Position numbers and translations under genes: made by a program. Below the pieces are notes generated by a model. The model made no database searches and had not been told where the DNA came from. It saw only the letters and a list, made by a program, of their open reading frames with translations. 64,000 bases of DNA from CAVSWT01 sp963731745 (GTDB taxonomy: Bacteria; Bacteroidota; Ignavibacteria; Ignavibacteriales; Ignavibacteriaceae). The stretch lies in assembly GCA_963731745.1 (NCBI GenBank), contig CAVSWT010000010.1, positions 186,001 to 250,000 on the forward strand, given 5' to 3'. Below are positions 44,656-52,589 of this stretch, one piece after another. Position 1 is the first letter of the stretch. Every line of letters begins with the position of its first letter.

Positions 44656-46788
44656 ATGGCTAAAAGAAACTTGCCAAAAAATAATTCAGCTGAAAAAACC
44701 TTGAAAAATAAAACTCATAAAACAGATAGTAACAACGGAAAAGAAAATTCATCGAATAAGGATAAGAGTTTAGCTAAAAACCAATTCAGTAAAGATGAAT
44801 ATTTAAAAGTCCTAAGACTAATGTACTTGGCAAGGAGTATAGATAATAAAGCTCTAAATCTTTTAAGGCAAGGTAAAACATTTTTTCATATTGCCGGTGC
44901 CGGGCATGAAGCAATTCAGGTTGCACTTGGACTTTCTTTAAGCCCAAAAAACGATTGGTTCTTTCCATATTATCGAGATTTAGCTTTAGTGCTTGCTTTA
45001 GGCATGACTCCAAAAGAATTTTTCATGCAGTGTTTCGCCAAACTTGGTGATCCTTCTTGCGGAGGCAGGCAGTTGCCATGTCATTGGGGCCATACTGAAA
45101 TAAATATTCCTTCTCAATCAAGCCCTACAGGAACTCAATACTTAAATGCTGTTGGGACGGCTCTCGCTTCTAAAAAACAAGGTAAACAATCAATTACTTA
45201 TGTAAGCAGCGGTGAAGGAACAACTAGTCAAGGTGAATTTCATGAAGCCATTAATTGGGCTAGCCGTGAAAAACTGCCGGTATTATTTGTTGTTCAGAAT
45301 AACAAATATGCAATCTCAGTACCGGTTCAAAACCAAAGCGGAGGAAAGGATAATTCAATTGCGGAAATGATGTCCGGATATCATAATCTGCTGCGATTTA
45401 GAATTGATGGTACGGATTATTTGCAATCAGTTCAGAAGGTTCAGGAAGCAATTGAATATATTGATAAAGGAAATGGCCCCGTTTTAATTGAAGCGGATGT
45501 AGTTAGACTTCAATCTCATTCTTCTTCCGATGATCAAAAAAAATACAGAGATAAAAATGAACTTGAAGAGGAATTAAAAAAATGCCCCATTGAAAAATTA
45601 GCAAGTAAATTAATTCATGAAAAATTAATTACAAAAGATGAATATGAAGAATTAAAAAAAGAAATTCTTGTACAAGTCAATGATGCTGCAGATGAAGCAG
45701 TTAAAGAAGACGATCCTAGTCCTGAAGATGCGACTAAATATATTTTCGATGAAAGCGGAATAAAAGAAAATCTTGAATATGAAAAAAATATTCCTTCAGG
45801 TAAAAAGATAGTTATGGTTGATGCCATTAATCATGCATTGCATGAAGAGATGGAACGAAATGATAAGATATATGTTTTCGGTGAAGATATAGCTGATAGT
45901 AAAGGCGGAGTATTTACAGCAACAAAAGGTTTGTCAACAAAATTTGGAGATGATAGAGTTTTCAATTCACCTTTAGCGGAAGCAAGTATAGTTGGTGTTG
46001 CAACGGGTATGGCTTTAACCGGATTGAAGCCTGTTGTCGAAGTGCAATTTGGAGATTACATCTGGCCAGCATTTATGCAATTTAAAGATGAGCTTTCAAC
46101 TTATCGGTATCGTTCATATGATAAATGGCCTGCACCGGTTGTTACGCGTGTTGCTGTCGGCGGATATATACATGGTGGACTTTATCACAGCCAAAATATT
46201 GAATCTATCTTTGCACATATTCCCGGAATATACATTGCTTATCCTTCTAATGCGGCGGACGCAAAAGGATTATTAAAAACCGCTTGCCGGATTAATGATC
46301 CGGTTCTTTTCTGTGAACATAAAGGATTATATCGTCAAAGCTTTGCGACTTCTCCTTCTCCAGATAGTGATTATTTGCTTCCTTTTGGTAAAGCTAAAAT
46401 TGTTAGAGAGGGAAGTGACATTACTGTTGTTTCTTATGGAGTTTCCATGTGGGATTCTGTCAGTGCTGCTAGAAAACTTGAAGAGGATGGATATGAAGTT
46501 GAAGTAATTGACATTCGAACTATTATTCCTCTTGATGAAGAAACCATTTTTAAATCAGTTAAGAAAACCGGAAAAGTTATAGTAATTCATGAAGATACTT
46601 TAACCGCCGGTTTCGGAGCCGAAATTTCAGCACGAATTTCAGATAATTGTTTTCAATATTTAGATGGGCCGGTTAAAAGGCTGGCTGCTAAGGATTCGCA
46701 TATTCCTTATTCTCCAATATTAGAGAATGCAATTTTACCTAATAGAGAAAAAATTTATAATGCAGTAAAAGAACTAATTGAATTTTAA
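44656..46788 (+). CDS. 2-oxoacid dehydrogenase E1, fused alpha and beta subunits
   Basis: 710 residues with a GAGGAAAGG ribosome-binding site. After a Lys/Asn/Ser-rich linker (~1-45) comes an alpha part (to ~370) with the thiamine-diphosphate motif GEGTTSQGEFHEAINWAS ... VQNNKYAIS near residue 190. The beta part (~385-710) has FGEDIADSKGGVFTATKGL, FNSPLAEASIVGVATGMAL and a C-terminal transketolase domain. It decarboxylates a 2-oxoacid (pyruvate or branched-chain) and loads the acyl group on lipoyl-E2. Fused alpha-beta E1 proteins are common in Bacteroidota. Substrate preference cannot be read with confidence. Confidence 0.93.
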   Translation: MAKRNLPKNNSAEKTLKNKTHKTDSNNGKENSSNKDKSLAKNQFSKDEYLKVLRLMYLARSIDNKALNLLRQGKTFFHIAGAGHEAIQVALGLSLSPKNDWFFPYYRDLALVLALGMTPKEFFMQCFAKLGDPSCGGRQLPCHWGHTEINIPSQSSPTGTQYLNAVGTALASKKQGKQSITYVSSGEGTTSQGEFHEAINWASREKLPVLFVVQNNKYAISVPVQNQSGGKDNSIAEMMSGYHNLLRFRIDGTDYLQSVQKVQEAIEYIDKGNGPVLIEADVVRLQSHSSSDDQKKYRDKNELEEELKKCPIEKLASKLIHEKLITKDEYEELKKEILVQVNDAADEAVKEDDPSPEDATKYIFDESGIKENLEYEKNIPSGKKIVMVDAINHALHEEMERNDKIYVFGEDIADSKGGVFTATKGLSTKFGDDRVFNSPLAEASIVGVATGMALTGLKPVVEVQFGDYIWPAFMQFKDELSTYRYRSYDKWPAPVVTRVAVGGYIHGGLYHSQNIESIFAHIPGIYIAYPSNAADAKGLLKTACRINDPVLFCEHKGLYRQSFATSPSPDSDYLLPFGKAKIVREGSDITVVSYGVSMWDSVSAARKLEEDGYEVEVIDIRTIIPLDEETIFKSVKKTGKVIVIHEDTLTAGFGAEISARISDNCFQYLDGPVKRLAAKDSHIPYSPILENAILPNREKIYNAVKELIEF

Positions 46789-46812
46789 TTTGAAAAATTA
46801 GGAGCTACTTAA

Positions 46813-48600
46813 ATGGACGTTATAATGCCTAAGATGGGTGAAAGTGTTAGTGAAGGTACTGTTATAAAATGGCATAAGAAAAAGGGTGAACAGGTTAAAA
46901 AAGATGAAATTATTTTTGAGATCAGTACTGATAAAGTTGATACAGAAATACCTTCTCCAACTGATGGTATCCTTTCAGAAATAAAAGCTAATGAAGGTGA
47001 TACTGTGGATGTTGGATCAATAGTGGCTGTGATTGATGAAAATGGATCGGAAAGTAAGTCGAAAGCTGAATCTGAAAAAAATAATACTGGCGAAGTGAAA
47101 ACTGAAGATGCTAAACCTAAATCTGAAAACAAAAAAGAAAATAAAGAAGAACAAGTTGAAGAATCTCGTGAAGAAAAAATAGAACCAAAAACTGAAACGA
47201 AAAAAAATAAAACTTCTAAGAACTCAAAAGCTATTGAAATTACTATGCCTAAAATGGGTGAGAGTGTTATGGAAGGTACCATTATCAAGTGGCATAAAAA
47301 GGTCGGCGATCCAGTTAAAAAAGATGAAACTATATTCGAAATCAGCACTGATAAAGTTGACACTGAAGTTCCTTCGCCTGAATCCGGCAGCTTATCAGAA
47401 ATTCTTGTCGGTGAGCAGGAAACAGTGGAGGTTGGGACGGTGGTTGCAAGGCTGTCTGTTGAAAATGATGAAAATATCGTTGGAGATATTGAAGTAATTG
47501 ATCAAGAATCGAAAACTCAGGAAAAACGATCTGAAGAAAAATCAAACCCGGCCACAATGCATGACAATTTTTCGAATGTCGCAGAGGAAGAAAAGCAGCA
47601 GCATTCCTCAACTAAAAATAAAGAAGAGGTTAAAAAGGAAGTTGGCTTTTTATCACCTCTAGTCATGAATATTATGCAAAAAGAAAATGTTAGCTTTGAT
47701 GAATTAAATAAAATTAATGGTACAGGATTAAATAATAGAATTACTAAAAAAGATATTTTAAATTATATCGAAAATAGAAAAACTCAAAAACCTTCGGACG
47801 TTAAAAAAGAAGTACAAGAAAAATCAGAAACCAAAAAAGAATATTCTGCTCCCTCATATACTTCAGCTCAAATGGAACCTGTTTACTCTTCTACAGATAT
47901 AGAAAAAATTCCAATGGATAATATCCGCCAGAAGATAATGCAGCACATGATTAATAGCCGCGATACTTCCGTTCATGTTTCTGCGATGCTGGAAGTTGAT
48001 ATGACGAGAATATATAATTTTATACATGAGAAGCGCGATGAATACCTTCAAAAAGAAGGCGTAAAACTTACATATATGGCTTTTGTTTCATATGCCGTTA
48101 TAAAAGCATTGAAAGAATTTCCACTTGTAAATGCAACAATTGAAGGTTCAACAATTATTAAAAAGAAATTTATTAATCTTGGAATTGCAGTTGCGATTGA
48201 ACCAACCGGATTAATAGTTCCCAATATTAAAGGGGCTGATGAAAGAAATGTTATAGGACTTGCAAAATCAATCAATGATTTAGCATCAAGAGCGCGGAAA
48301 CGAAAATTATCTCCAGACGATATTTCAAATGGAACATTTACGATAACAAATTATGGAGTTTTTGGAACGATATTCGGCACTCCAATTATAAATCAGCCTG
48401 AAGTAGCAATTTTAGGAGTTGGAACTGTAATTAAAAAACCCGTAGCAGTTGAAATTGATGGTGGTGATACAATTGCTATTAAACCAATTATGGCTTTAAC
48501 TCTTTCGCATGATCATAGATTGGTCGATGGAATGCTTGGAGGTAGATTTTTAAAATTCTTAAAAGATTTTTTAGAAAATTTTGATGTTGCTTCAATTTGA
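46813..48600 (+). CDS. Dihydrolipoyllysine-residue acyltransferase (E2) with two lipoyl domains
   Basis: 595 residues. Two lipoyl domains (about 1-80 and 141-220) each carry FEISTDKVDTE around the lipoylated Lys (~41 and ~181), separated by Lys/Glu-rich flexible linkers. A peripheral E3/E1-binding domain is near 278-318 (FLSPLVMNIMQKENVSFDEL), and the catalytic CAT domain runs from ~370 with LSHDHRLVDGMLGGRFL near 565, containing the HxxxDG active-site motif. It accepts the acyl group from E1 and passes it to CoA. AGGAG precedes the start. E2 of either the pyruvate or the branched-chain complex. Confidence 0.95.
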   Translation: MDVIMPKMGESVSEGTVIKWHKKKGEQVKKDEIIFEISTDKVDTEIPSPTDGILSEIKANEGDTVDVGSIVAVIDENGSESKSKAESEKNNTGEVKTEDAKPKSENKKENKEEQVEESREEKIEPKTETKKNKTSKNSKAIEITMPKMGESVMEGTIIKWHKKVGDPVKKDETIFEISTDKVDTEVPSPESGSLSEILVGEQETVEVGTVVARLSVENDENIVGDIEVIDQESKTQEKRSEEKSNPATMHDNFSNVAEEEKQQHSSTKNKEEVKKEVGFLSPLVMNIMQKENVSFDELNKINGTGLNNRITKKDILNYIENRKTQKPSDVKKEVQEKSETKKEYSAPSYTSAQMEPVYSSTDIEKIPMDNIRQKIMQHMINSRDTSVHVSAMLEVDMTRIYNFIHEKRDEYLQKEGVKLTYMAFVSYAVIKALKEFPLVNATIEGSTIIKKKFINLGIAVAIEPTGLIVPNIKGADERNVIGLAKSINDLASRARKRKLSPDDISNGTFTITNYGVFGTIFGTPIINQPEVAILGVGTVIKKPVAVEIDGGDTIAIKPIMALTLSHDHRLVDGMLGGRFLKFLKDFLENFDVASI

Positions 48601-48631
48601 AATTATAAAATCTAATTGAAATTATATCAGA

Positions 48632-48702
48632 ATGTTATGCTGAACTCAATTTAGCATGTAGTTTTTTGAATAAACGAGATTCTTAAAAAATCAAAACAGC
48701 AT
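48632..48702 (+). repeat. Degenerate intergenic palindromic repeat (MITE/REP-like remnant)
   Basis: Between E2 and lipA the bases AATGTTATGCTGAACTCAAT through GAGATTCT and a closing ACAGCAT resemble the widespread bacterial intergenic repeat built on GTCATGCTGAACTC...GAGATTCT. ATGCTG (48637) and CAGCAT (48697) are inverted to one another. It looks decayed; no coding sequence is present. Confidence 0.35.
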
Positions 48703-48751
48703 ATAAAAATAATTAAGATTTAATTGTCTTTAATAACGGTAAAAAATATTA

Positions 48752-49672
48752 GTGGAAAAAATGAGCGTACTAAATCAACATCAAAAAATATTTAAAGATG
48801 AAGTAGAAAAAACAAAAATACCTCTAGGGAAACGGCCCGATTGGTTAAAAGTAAAATTACCGACAGGTGAAAATTATTCTGACGTAAGACAGTTAATGCG
48901 CAATCAGCATTTAAATACTGTTTGCGAAGAAGCAAGATGCCCGAATATAGCCGAGTGCTGGAATGCTCGAAGTGCTACTTTTATGATTCTCGGAGATACA
49001 TGTACAAGAAGCTGCGGCTTTTGTAATATCAAGGTCGGCATTCCAAATACCCTTGATCTTGATGAGCCAAGGAGAGTAGCTGAATCAGTAAAAGAATTAA
49101 ATTTAAGGCATGTTGTAATTACATCTGTGAACAGAGACGAATTAAAAGACGGCGGTGCATTTATTTTTGCAGAAACTATAAGTTTAATTAGAAACGCCAT
49201 GCCTGAAACCACCATTGAAATTTTAATTCCAGATTTTAGAGGCGTAATAGAAGCCTTTGATATAATAATGAAAAATCCCCCGGATATTTTAAATCATAAC
49301 CTGGAAACTATTCCAAGATTATATCACGTCGTTCGTCCCCAGGCAAAGTACGAAAGAAGTTTAAAATTAATCCGCTGGTTCAAAGAAAGATACTTAAAAA
49401 CCAAAAGCGGAATAATGGTGGGGATAGGCGAAAAGCCAGAAGAAGTCTTGAGTTTAATGCATGATCTTGTTGAACATGGCTGTGACATTTTAACAATCGG
49501 ACAATATTTGCAGCCCACAAAAAATCATCTGCCTGTTGATAGATTCGTTACGCCGGAAGAATTTAATATGTACAAAGAAGAAGGATTAAAAATAGGATTT
49601 AAAATTGTAGAATCTTCGCCCCTAGTTCGAAGTTCTTACCATGCTGATAAACATGCGAGAGCGTTATTTTAA
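48752..49672 (+). CDS. lipA: Lipoyl synthase LipA
   Basis: 306 residues from GTG 48752 (an ATG at 48761 is an alternative). Radical-SAM enzyme that inserts two sulfurs into octanoyl-lysine. The auxiliary 4Fe-4S ligands are in CEEARCPNIAECW (C-x4-C-x5-C) near residue 51, the radical-SAM cluster in CTRSCGFCNIKVG (C-x3-C-x2-C) near 82, and the terminal Ser ligand in VRSSYHADKHARALF at the C-terminus. It ends the lpd-lipB-E1-E2-lipA run, and its protein completes the lipoyl groups used by that complex. A repeat remnant separates it from the E2 gene. Confidence 0.97.
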   Translation: MEKMSVLNQHQKIFKDEVEKTKIPLGKRPDWLKVKLPTGENYSDVRQLMRNQHLNTVCEEARCPNIAECWNARSATFMILGDTCTRSCGFCNIKVGIPNTLDLDEPRRVAESVKELNLRHVVITSVNRDELKDGGAFIFAETISLIRNAMPETTIEILIPDFRGVIEAFDIIMKNPPDILNHNLETIPRLYHVVRPQAKYERSLKLIRWFKERYLKTKSGIMVGIGEKPEEVLSLMHDLVEHGCDILTIGQYLQPTKNHLPVDRFVTPEEFNMYKEEGLKIGFKIVESSPLVRSSYHADKHARALF

Positions 49673-49679
49673 TTTTATA

Positions 49680-49713
49680 AAACCTCCGAGGTTTTCATCA
49701 ACCTCGGAGGTTT
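49680..49713. repeat. Left hairpin of the RAYT element
   Basis: AAACCTCCGAGGTT (49680-49693), loop TTCATC, AACCTCGGAGGTTT (49700-49713): a perfect 14-base stem eight bases after the lipA stop. It may also stop lipA transcription, but no T-run follows. Confidence 0.85.
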
Positions 49714-49736
49714 AGGTACAATTTTGATAAAAAGGG

Positions 49737-50318
49737 ATGAATAAAGAAAGAAATTTTCATAAAGATACATATCATCATCTTTATAATAGGGGATCTAATA
49801 AAGCCTCTATATTTTTCGAAAGAGAAAATTATCTTTATTTTTTAAGAAAGATGAAATTAAGCAAAGAAAAATATAAGATAAAAATTTTATCTTACTGCTT
49901 AATGCCGAATCATTTTCATCTGTTTGTAATGCAAATAACTGATGAATACCCTGTATCAACATTTATATCTTCTTTATTAAATTCATACGTAAAATCTATC
50001 AATAAAAAATATCAGCATTCTGGAACTTTATTTGAAAGTAAAACAAAAAGTAAACAAATAATCGATGATGCGTATTTTAAATGGGTAATAAAATATATAC
50101 TTGAAAACCCGGTTAAAGCAGGTCTGGTTAAAAATATTTCTGATTGGGAATTTTCAAATGCAAAGGATTTATTTGGAATTAGAAATGGAAATTTAACAAA
50201 TGTTGATTTTGTTGAATCTTTCTTTCAATCGAAGGAATCAATGATTAAGTTTATGATGAATAAAAAAATTAAAATTAATTACGAATTTTTATTAAATATT
50301 AAAACCTCCCAGGTTTAG
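49737..50318 (+). CDS. REP-associated tyrosine transposase (RAYT, Y1/IS200-like)
   Basis: 193 residues. The HUH metal-binding motif is HFH in CLMPNHFHLFVMQ near residue 62; the N-terminus HKDTYHHLYNRGSNKASIFF and the region YILENPVKAGLVKNISDWEF are hallmarks of the Y1_Tnp domain family found in RAYTs. RAYT proteins nick and move REP-type hairpins. The last codons (KTSQV and the stop) are encoded by the left arm of the downstream hairpin, so gene and repeat overlap. The protein appears full length with no frame break, so it may be active. Confidence 0.9.
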   Translation: MNKERNFHKDTYHHLYNRGSNKASIFFERENYLYFLRKMKLSKEKYKIKILSYCLMPNHFHLFVMQITDEYPVSTFISSLLNSYVKSINKKYQHSGTLFESKTKSKQIIDDAYFKWVIKYILENPVKAGLVKNISDWEFSNAKDLFGIRNGNLTNVDFVESFFQSKESMIKFMMNKKIKINYEFLLNIKTSQV

Positions 50319-50335
50319 GAAAACCTCGGAGGTTT
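50302..50335. repeat. Right hairpin of the RAYT element
   Basis: AAACCTCCCAGGTTT (50302-50316), loop AGGA, AAACCTCGGAGGTTT (50321-50335): a 15-base stem with one mismatch. It shares its core with the left hairpin and contains the transposase stop codon. Confidence 0.85.
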
Positions 50336-50394
50336 AAGCTATTATTTCTTAATAAAAAATTAATATAAATCAATATTTACTATATAAGTTTCAA

Positions 50395-50425
50395 TTTGTA
50401 AATTGGCATCCGGTTTTTAATTTTG
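50395..50425 (+). promoter_or_regulatory. Possible Bacteroidota-type promoter of the second secretion module
   Basis: TTTG (50395-50398), 19 bases, TAATTTTG (50418-50425) fits the -33 TTTG / -7 TAnnTTTG consensus described for Bacteroidetes, 32 bases before the start codon at 50457. AT-rich background makes this a weak call. Confidence 0.3.
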
Positions 50426-50456
50426 GTTATAGTTTTTAGCAACAATTTTACTGTTA

Positions 50457-52574
50457 ATGAAATTTAAATTTATACTATTCTTTTTAACCTATACTGTACT
50501 TTTAGGGGCACAAGATAAAGGGGATATCTCAAACAGATTACACAAAACACTTGATGATGATAATTCACATTATACTGATGTTGGCAATATTGGATTAACT
50601 GTTACAAATTTCGGAATGTATGGAAACGGTTTCGCTTTATGGCCGCAGCAGCCAAGCTGTGAATATCCTTTGGGAAGCGGTATTGAACATATTTTTGACG
50701 GCAGCTTATGGGTAGGCGGATTTATAAGCAGCGATTCTTTAGGCCATAATAGACTCGGACCATTTGTTACAACCGGTTCGGTAGATGCATCTTCTGTTTC
50801 AACACGCGGCGGAGGTTTTGAATTTACAAATGAAGCCGGCAGTCAAATTACTGAAAGATCATCTCTTTTAGAATCAAGATATTACGAACCAGATGCAATT
50901 TCTCACCAAGATTTTTTAATGGATTTTGTAGATACAAATTTGACGTTATCAAATGGTGAGACAATTCAAGACCACAGTCCTTTAGGAATTGCTGTTCATC
51001 AGGAATGTTATGCATGGAATTATCCTTTTGCCGATTTTTTTGTAATTATGAATTACACTATTAAAAATGTATCAAATAAATATATTGACAGTGTATATGT
51101 TGGCATGTGGACAGATGCCGTTGTAAGAAATACAAAAATAACTTCTCCAAGAATAGGCGCTCCGTTTTTTGATAAAGGAGGTGAAGGTTATAGCGATTCA
51201 ATGAGGATAGCATATACTTTTGATGCAACCGGAGATATTGGTTACACAAATAGTTACGTCGGCATTCAATTTCTTGGAGCGACTCCAACTTTAGATAGTA
51301 TTAAAGTTGTGGGAGAAGATTCAATTCCGTCAGTAAATTTTGTAAGCTGGCAGTATAAAAACACTGCTGATCCAAATTTTTTCTCTCCTTCTAAAGATGT
51401 AGACAGGTACAGAAAAATGCAGGGTTATTTTGGAGGTACAAATAGATTTAATGATGGTGTTGATGCCTCTGCCTTAAAAACTCCTTCTAACAGATCTGAA
51501 CTTATCACAAATGGTCCCTTTAGTAAGATAGCGCCTGGTAATTCAATAAACGTTGTGTTTGCAATTGTTTGCGCTAAAAAATTTGGTTCTGATCCTGCTG
51601 TTCTTGATACTAAAGAACAGAAAATTAATTTATATTCAAACGCTGAATGGGCGCTTCGTGCTTACTTTGGTGAAGATAGAAACCGAAATGGGAATTTAGA
51701 TGCTGGCGAAGATTTAGACGGTAATGGAAAAATCACTAGATACATTTTGCCTGCTCCGCCGCTTACACCAAATGTAAAAGTTGTGCCTGGCAATCAAGAC
51801 GTAACTATTTATTGGGATAAACGTGCGGAGAATTCGATTGATCCAATTTCAGGTAAAAAAGATTTTGAAGGATATAGAATTTATAGAACTGAAGCCGGAT
51901 TTGATCTTAATCTTGCTGAAGATGCTAGATCTTCGCTTGTTACACTTGCGCAATTTGACAGTACAAATAATTCCTACGGATTCAATACCGGATATTCGAA
52001 AGTAGAGCTGAAAGAACCGGTTACTTTTCCCGACGATACAACCAAATATTATTATAAATTTCAAATTGGAAACTTGTTAAACGGTTGGCAATATTTATTT
52101 GCTGTAACTGCTTTTGATAAGGGTGATCCAGAAAATAATTTGGAAAGCCTTGAATCCAATCCTATAGCTTCTATGAATAGAATTCTTCCAGGCACAAAAC
52201 CGAATGATCAGGATACTGCAGAAGTGGGCGTTTATCCAAATCCTTATTATGGAAATGCTTATTGGGATGGGAGCACCGAACGTTTAAGAAAAATCTATTT
52301 TACTAATCTTCCATCAGAATGTGAAATAATTATTTACACTTTATCAGGTGACATTGTAAAAAAAATTCAGCATAATCAAAACAGCAACGGCTCAGATATT
52401 AAATGGTTTCAAACTTATGCCAGCAGCGGAAATCAAATTATGACTGGCGGTGAAGATGCCTGGGATTTAATTTCCGATAACGATCAAGCTATAGCAACAG
52501 GTTTATACCTATTTACTGTGAAAAATTCTGTCTCTGGAAATATAAAAAGAGGAAAATTTTTAATAATTAAATAA
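50457..52574 (+). CDS. Secreted FN3-containing protein with T9SS-like C-terminus
   Basis: 705 residues with a signal peptide ending YTVLLGAQDK. A long N-terminal part rich in Gly/Asp has no family I recognise. A Ca-loop-like segment (DRNRNGNLDAGEDLDGNGK, ~405) precedes an FN3-like domain (VPGNQDVTIYWDKRAENSID, KKDFEGYRIYR, ~445-560). The C-terminus has VGVYPNPYYGNAYW, CEIIIYTLSGDIVKKI and ATGLYLFTVKN ... KRGKFLIIK, a sorting-domain-like pattern. The FN3 block is nearly the same as in the 18191-21733 protein, so the two are paralogues. First gene of the second module, probably exported to the surface. Confidence 0.83.
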   Translation: MKFKFILFFLTYTVLLGAQDKGDISNRLHKTLDDDNSHYTDVGNIGLTVTNFGMYGNGFALWPQQPSCEYPLGSGIEHIFDGSLWVGGFISSDSLGHNRLGPFVTTGSVDASSVSTRGGGFEFTNEAGSQITERSSLLESRYYEPDAISHQDFLMDFVDTNLTLSNGETIQDHSPLGIAVHQECYAWNYPFADFFVIMNYTIKNVSNKYIDSVYVGMWTDAVVRNTKITSPRIGAPFFDKGGEGYSDSMRIAYTFDATGDIGYTNSYVGIQFLGATPTLDSIKVVGEDSIPSVNFVSWQYKNTADPNFFSPSKDVDRYRKMQGYFGGTNRFNDGVDASALKTPSNRSELITNGPFSKIAPGNSINVVFAIVCAKKFGSDPAVLDTKEQKINLYSNAEWALRAYFGEDRNRNGNLDAGEDLDGNGKITRYILPAPPLTPNVKVVPGNQDVTIYWDKRAENSIDPISGKKDFEGYRIYRTEAGFDLNLAEDARSSLVTLAQFDSTNNSYGFNTGYSKVELKEPVTFPDDTTKYYYKFQIGNLLNGWQYLFAVTAFDKGDPENNLESLESNPIASMNRILPGTKPNDQDTAEVGVYPNPYYGNAYWDGSTERLRKIYFTNLPSECEIIIYTLSGDIVKKIQHNQNSNGSDIKWFQTYASSGNQIMTGGEDAWDLISDNDQAIATGLYLFTVKNSVSGNIKRGKFLIIK

Positions 52575-52589
52575 GAAAGGCTAAGTATT

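Larger units (their letters stand above)
49680..50335. mobile_element. REP-associated tyrosine transposase element bounded by matching hairpins
   Basis: A single RAYT/IS200-like transposase gene lies between two copies of the same palindrome (49680-49713 and 50302-50335). The right copy is in part the 3' end of the coding region. The two hairpins with the core CCTCCGAGG/CCTCGGAGG look like the recognition sites of the encoded HUH enzyme. No target duplication was identified, as expected for this class. Confidence 0.7.

Noticed and set aside
46809..47363. 184-residue open frame on the minus strand
   Set aside because: It is the antisense of the two repeated lipoyl domains of E2; its Ser/Phe-rich repeats mirror the repeated codons and it has no family signature.
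46813..47400. Apparent DNA repeat with about 430-base period
   Set aside because: Explained by two homologous lipoyl domains in one protein, not by a separate repeat element.
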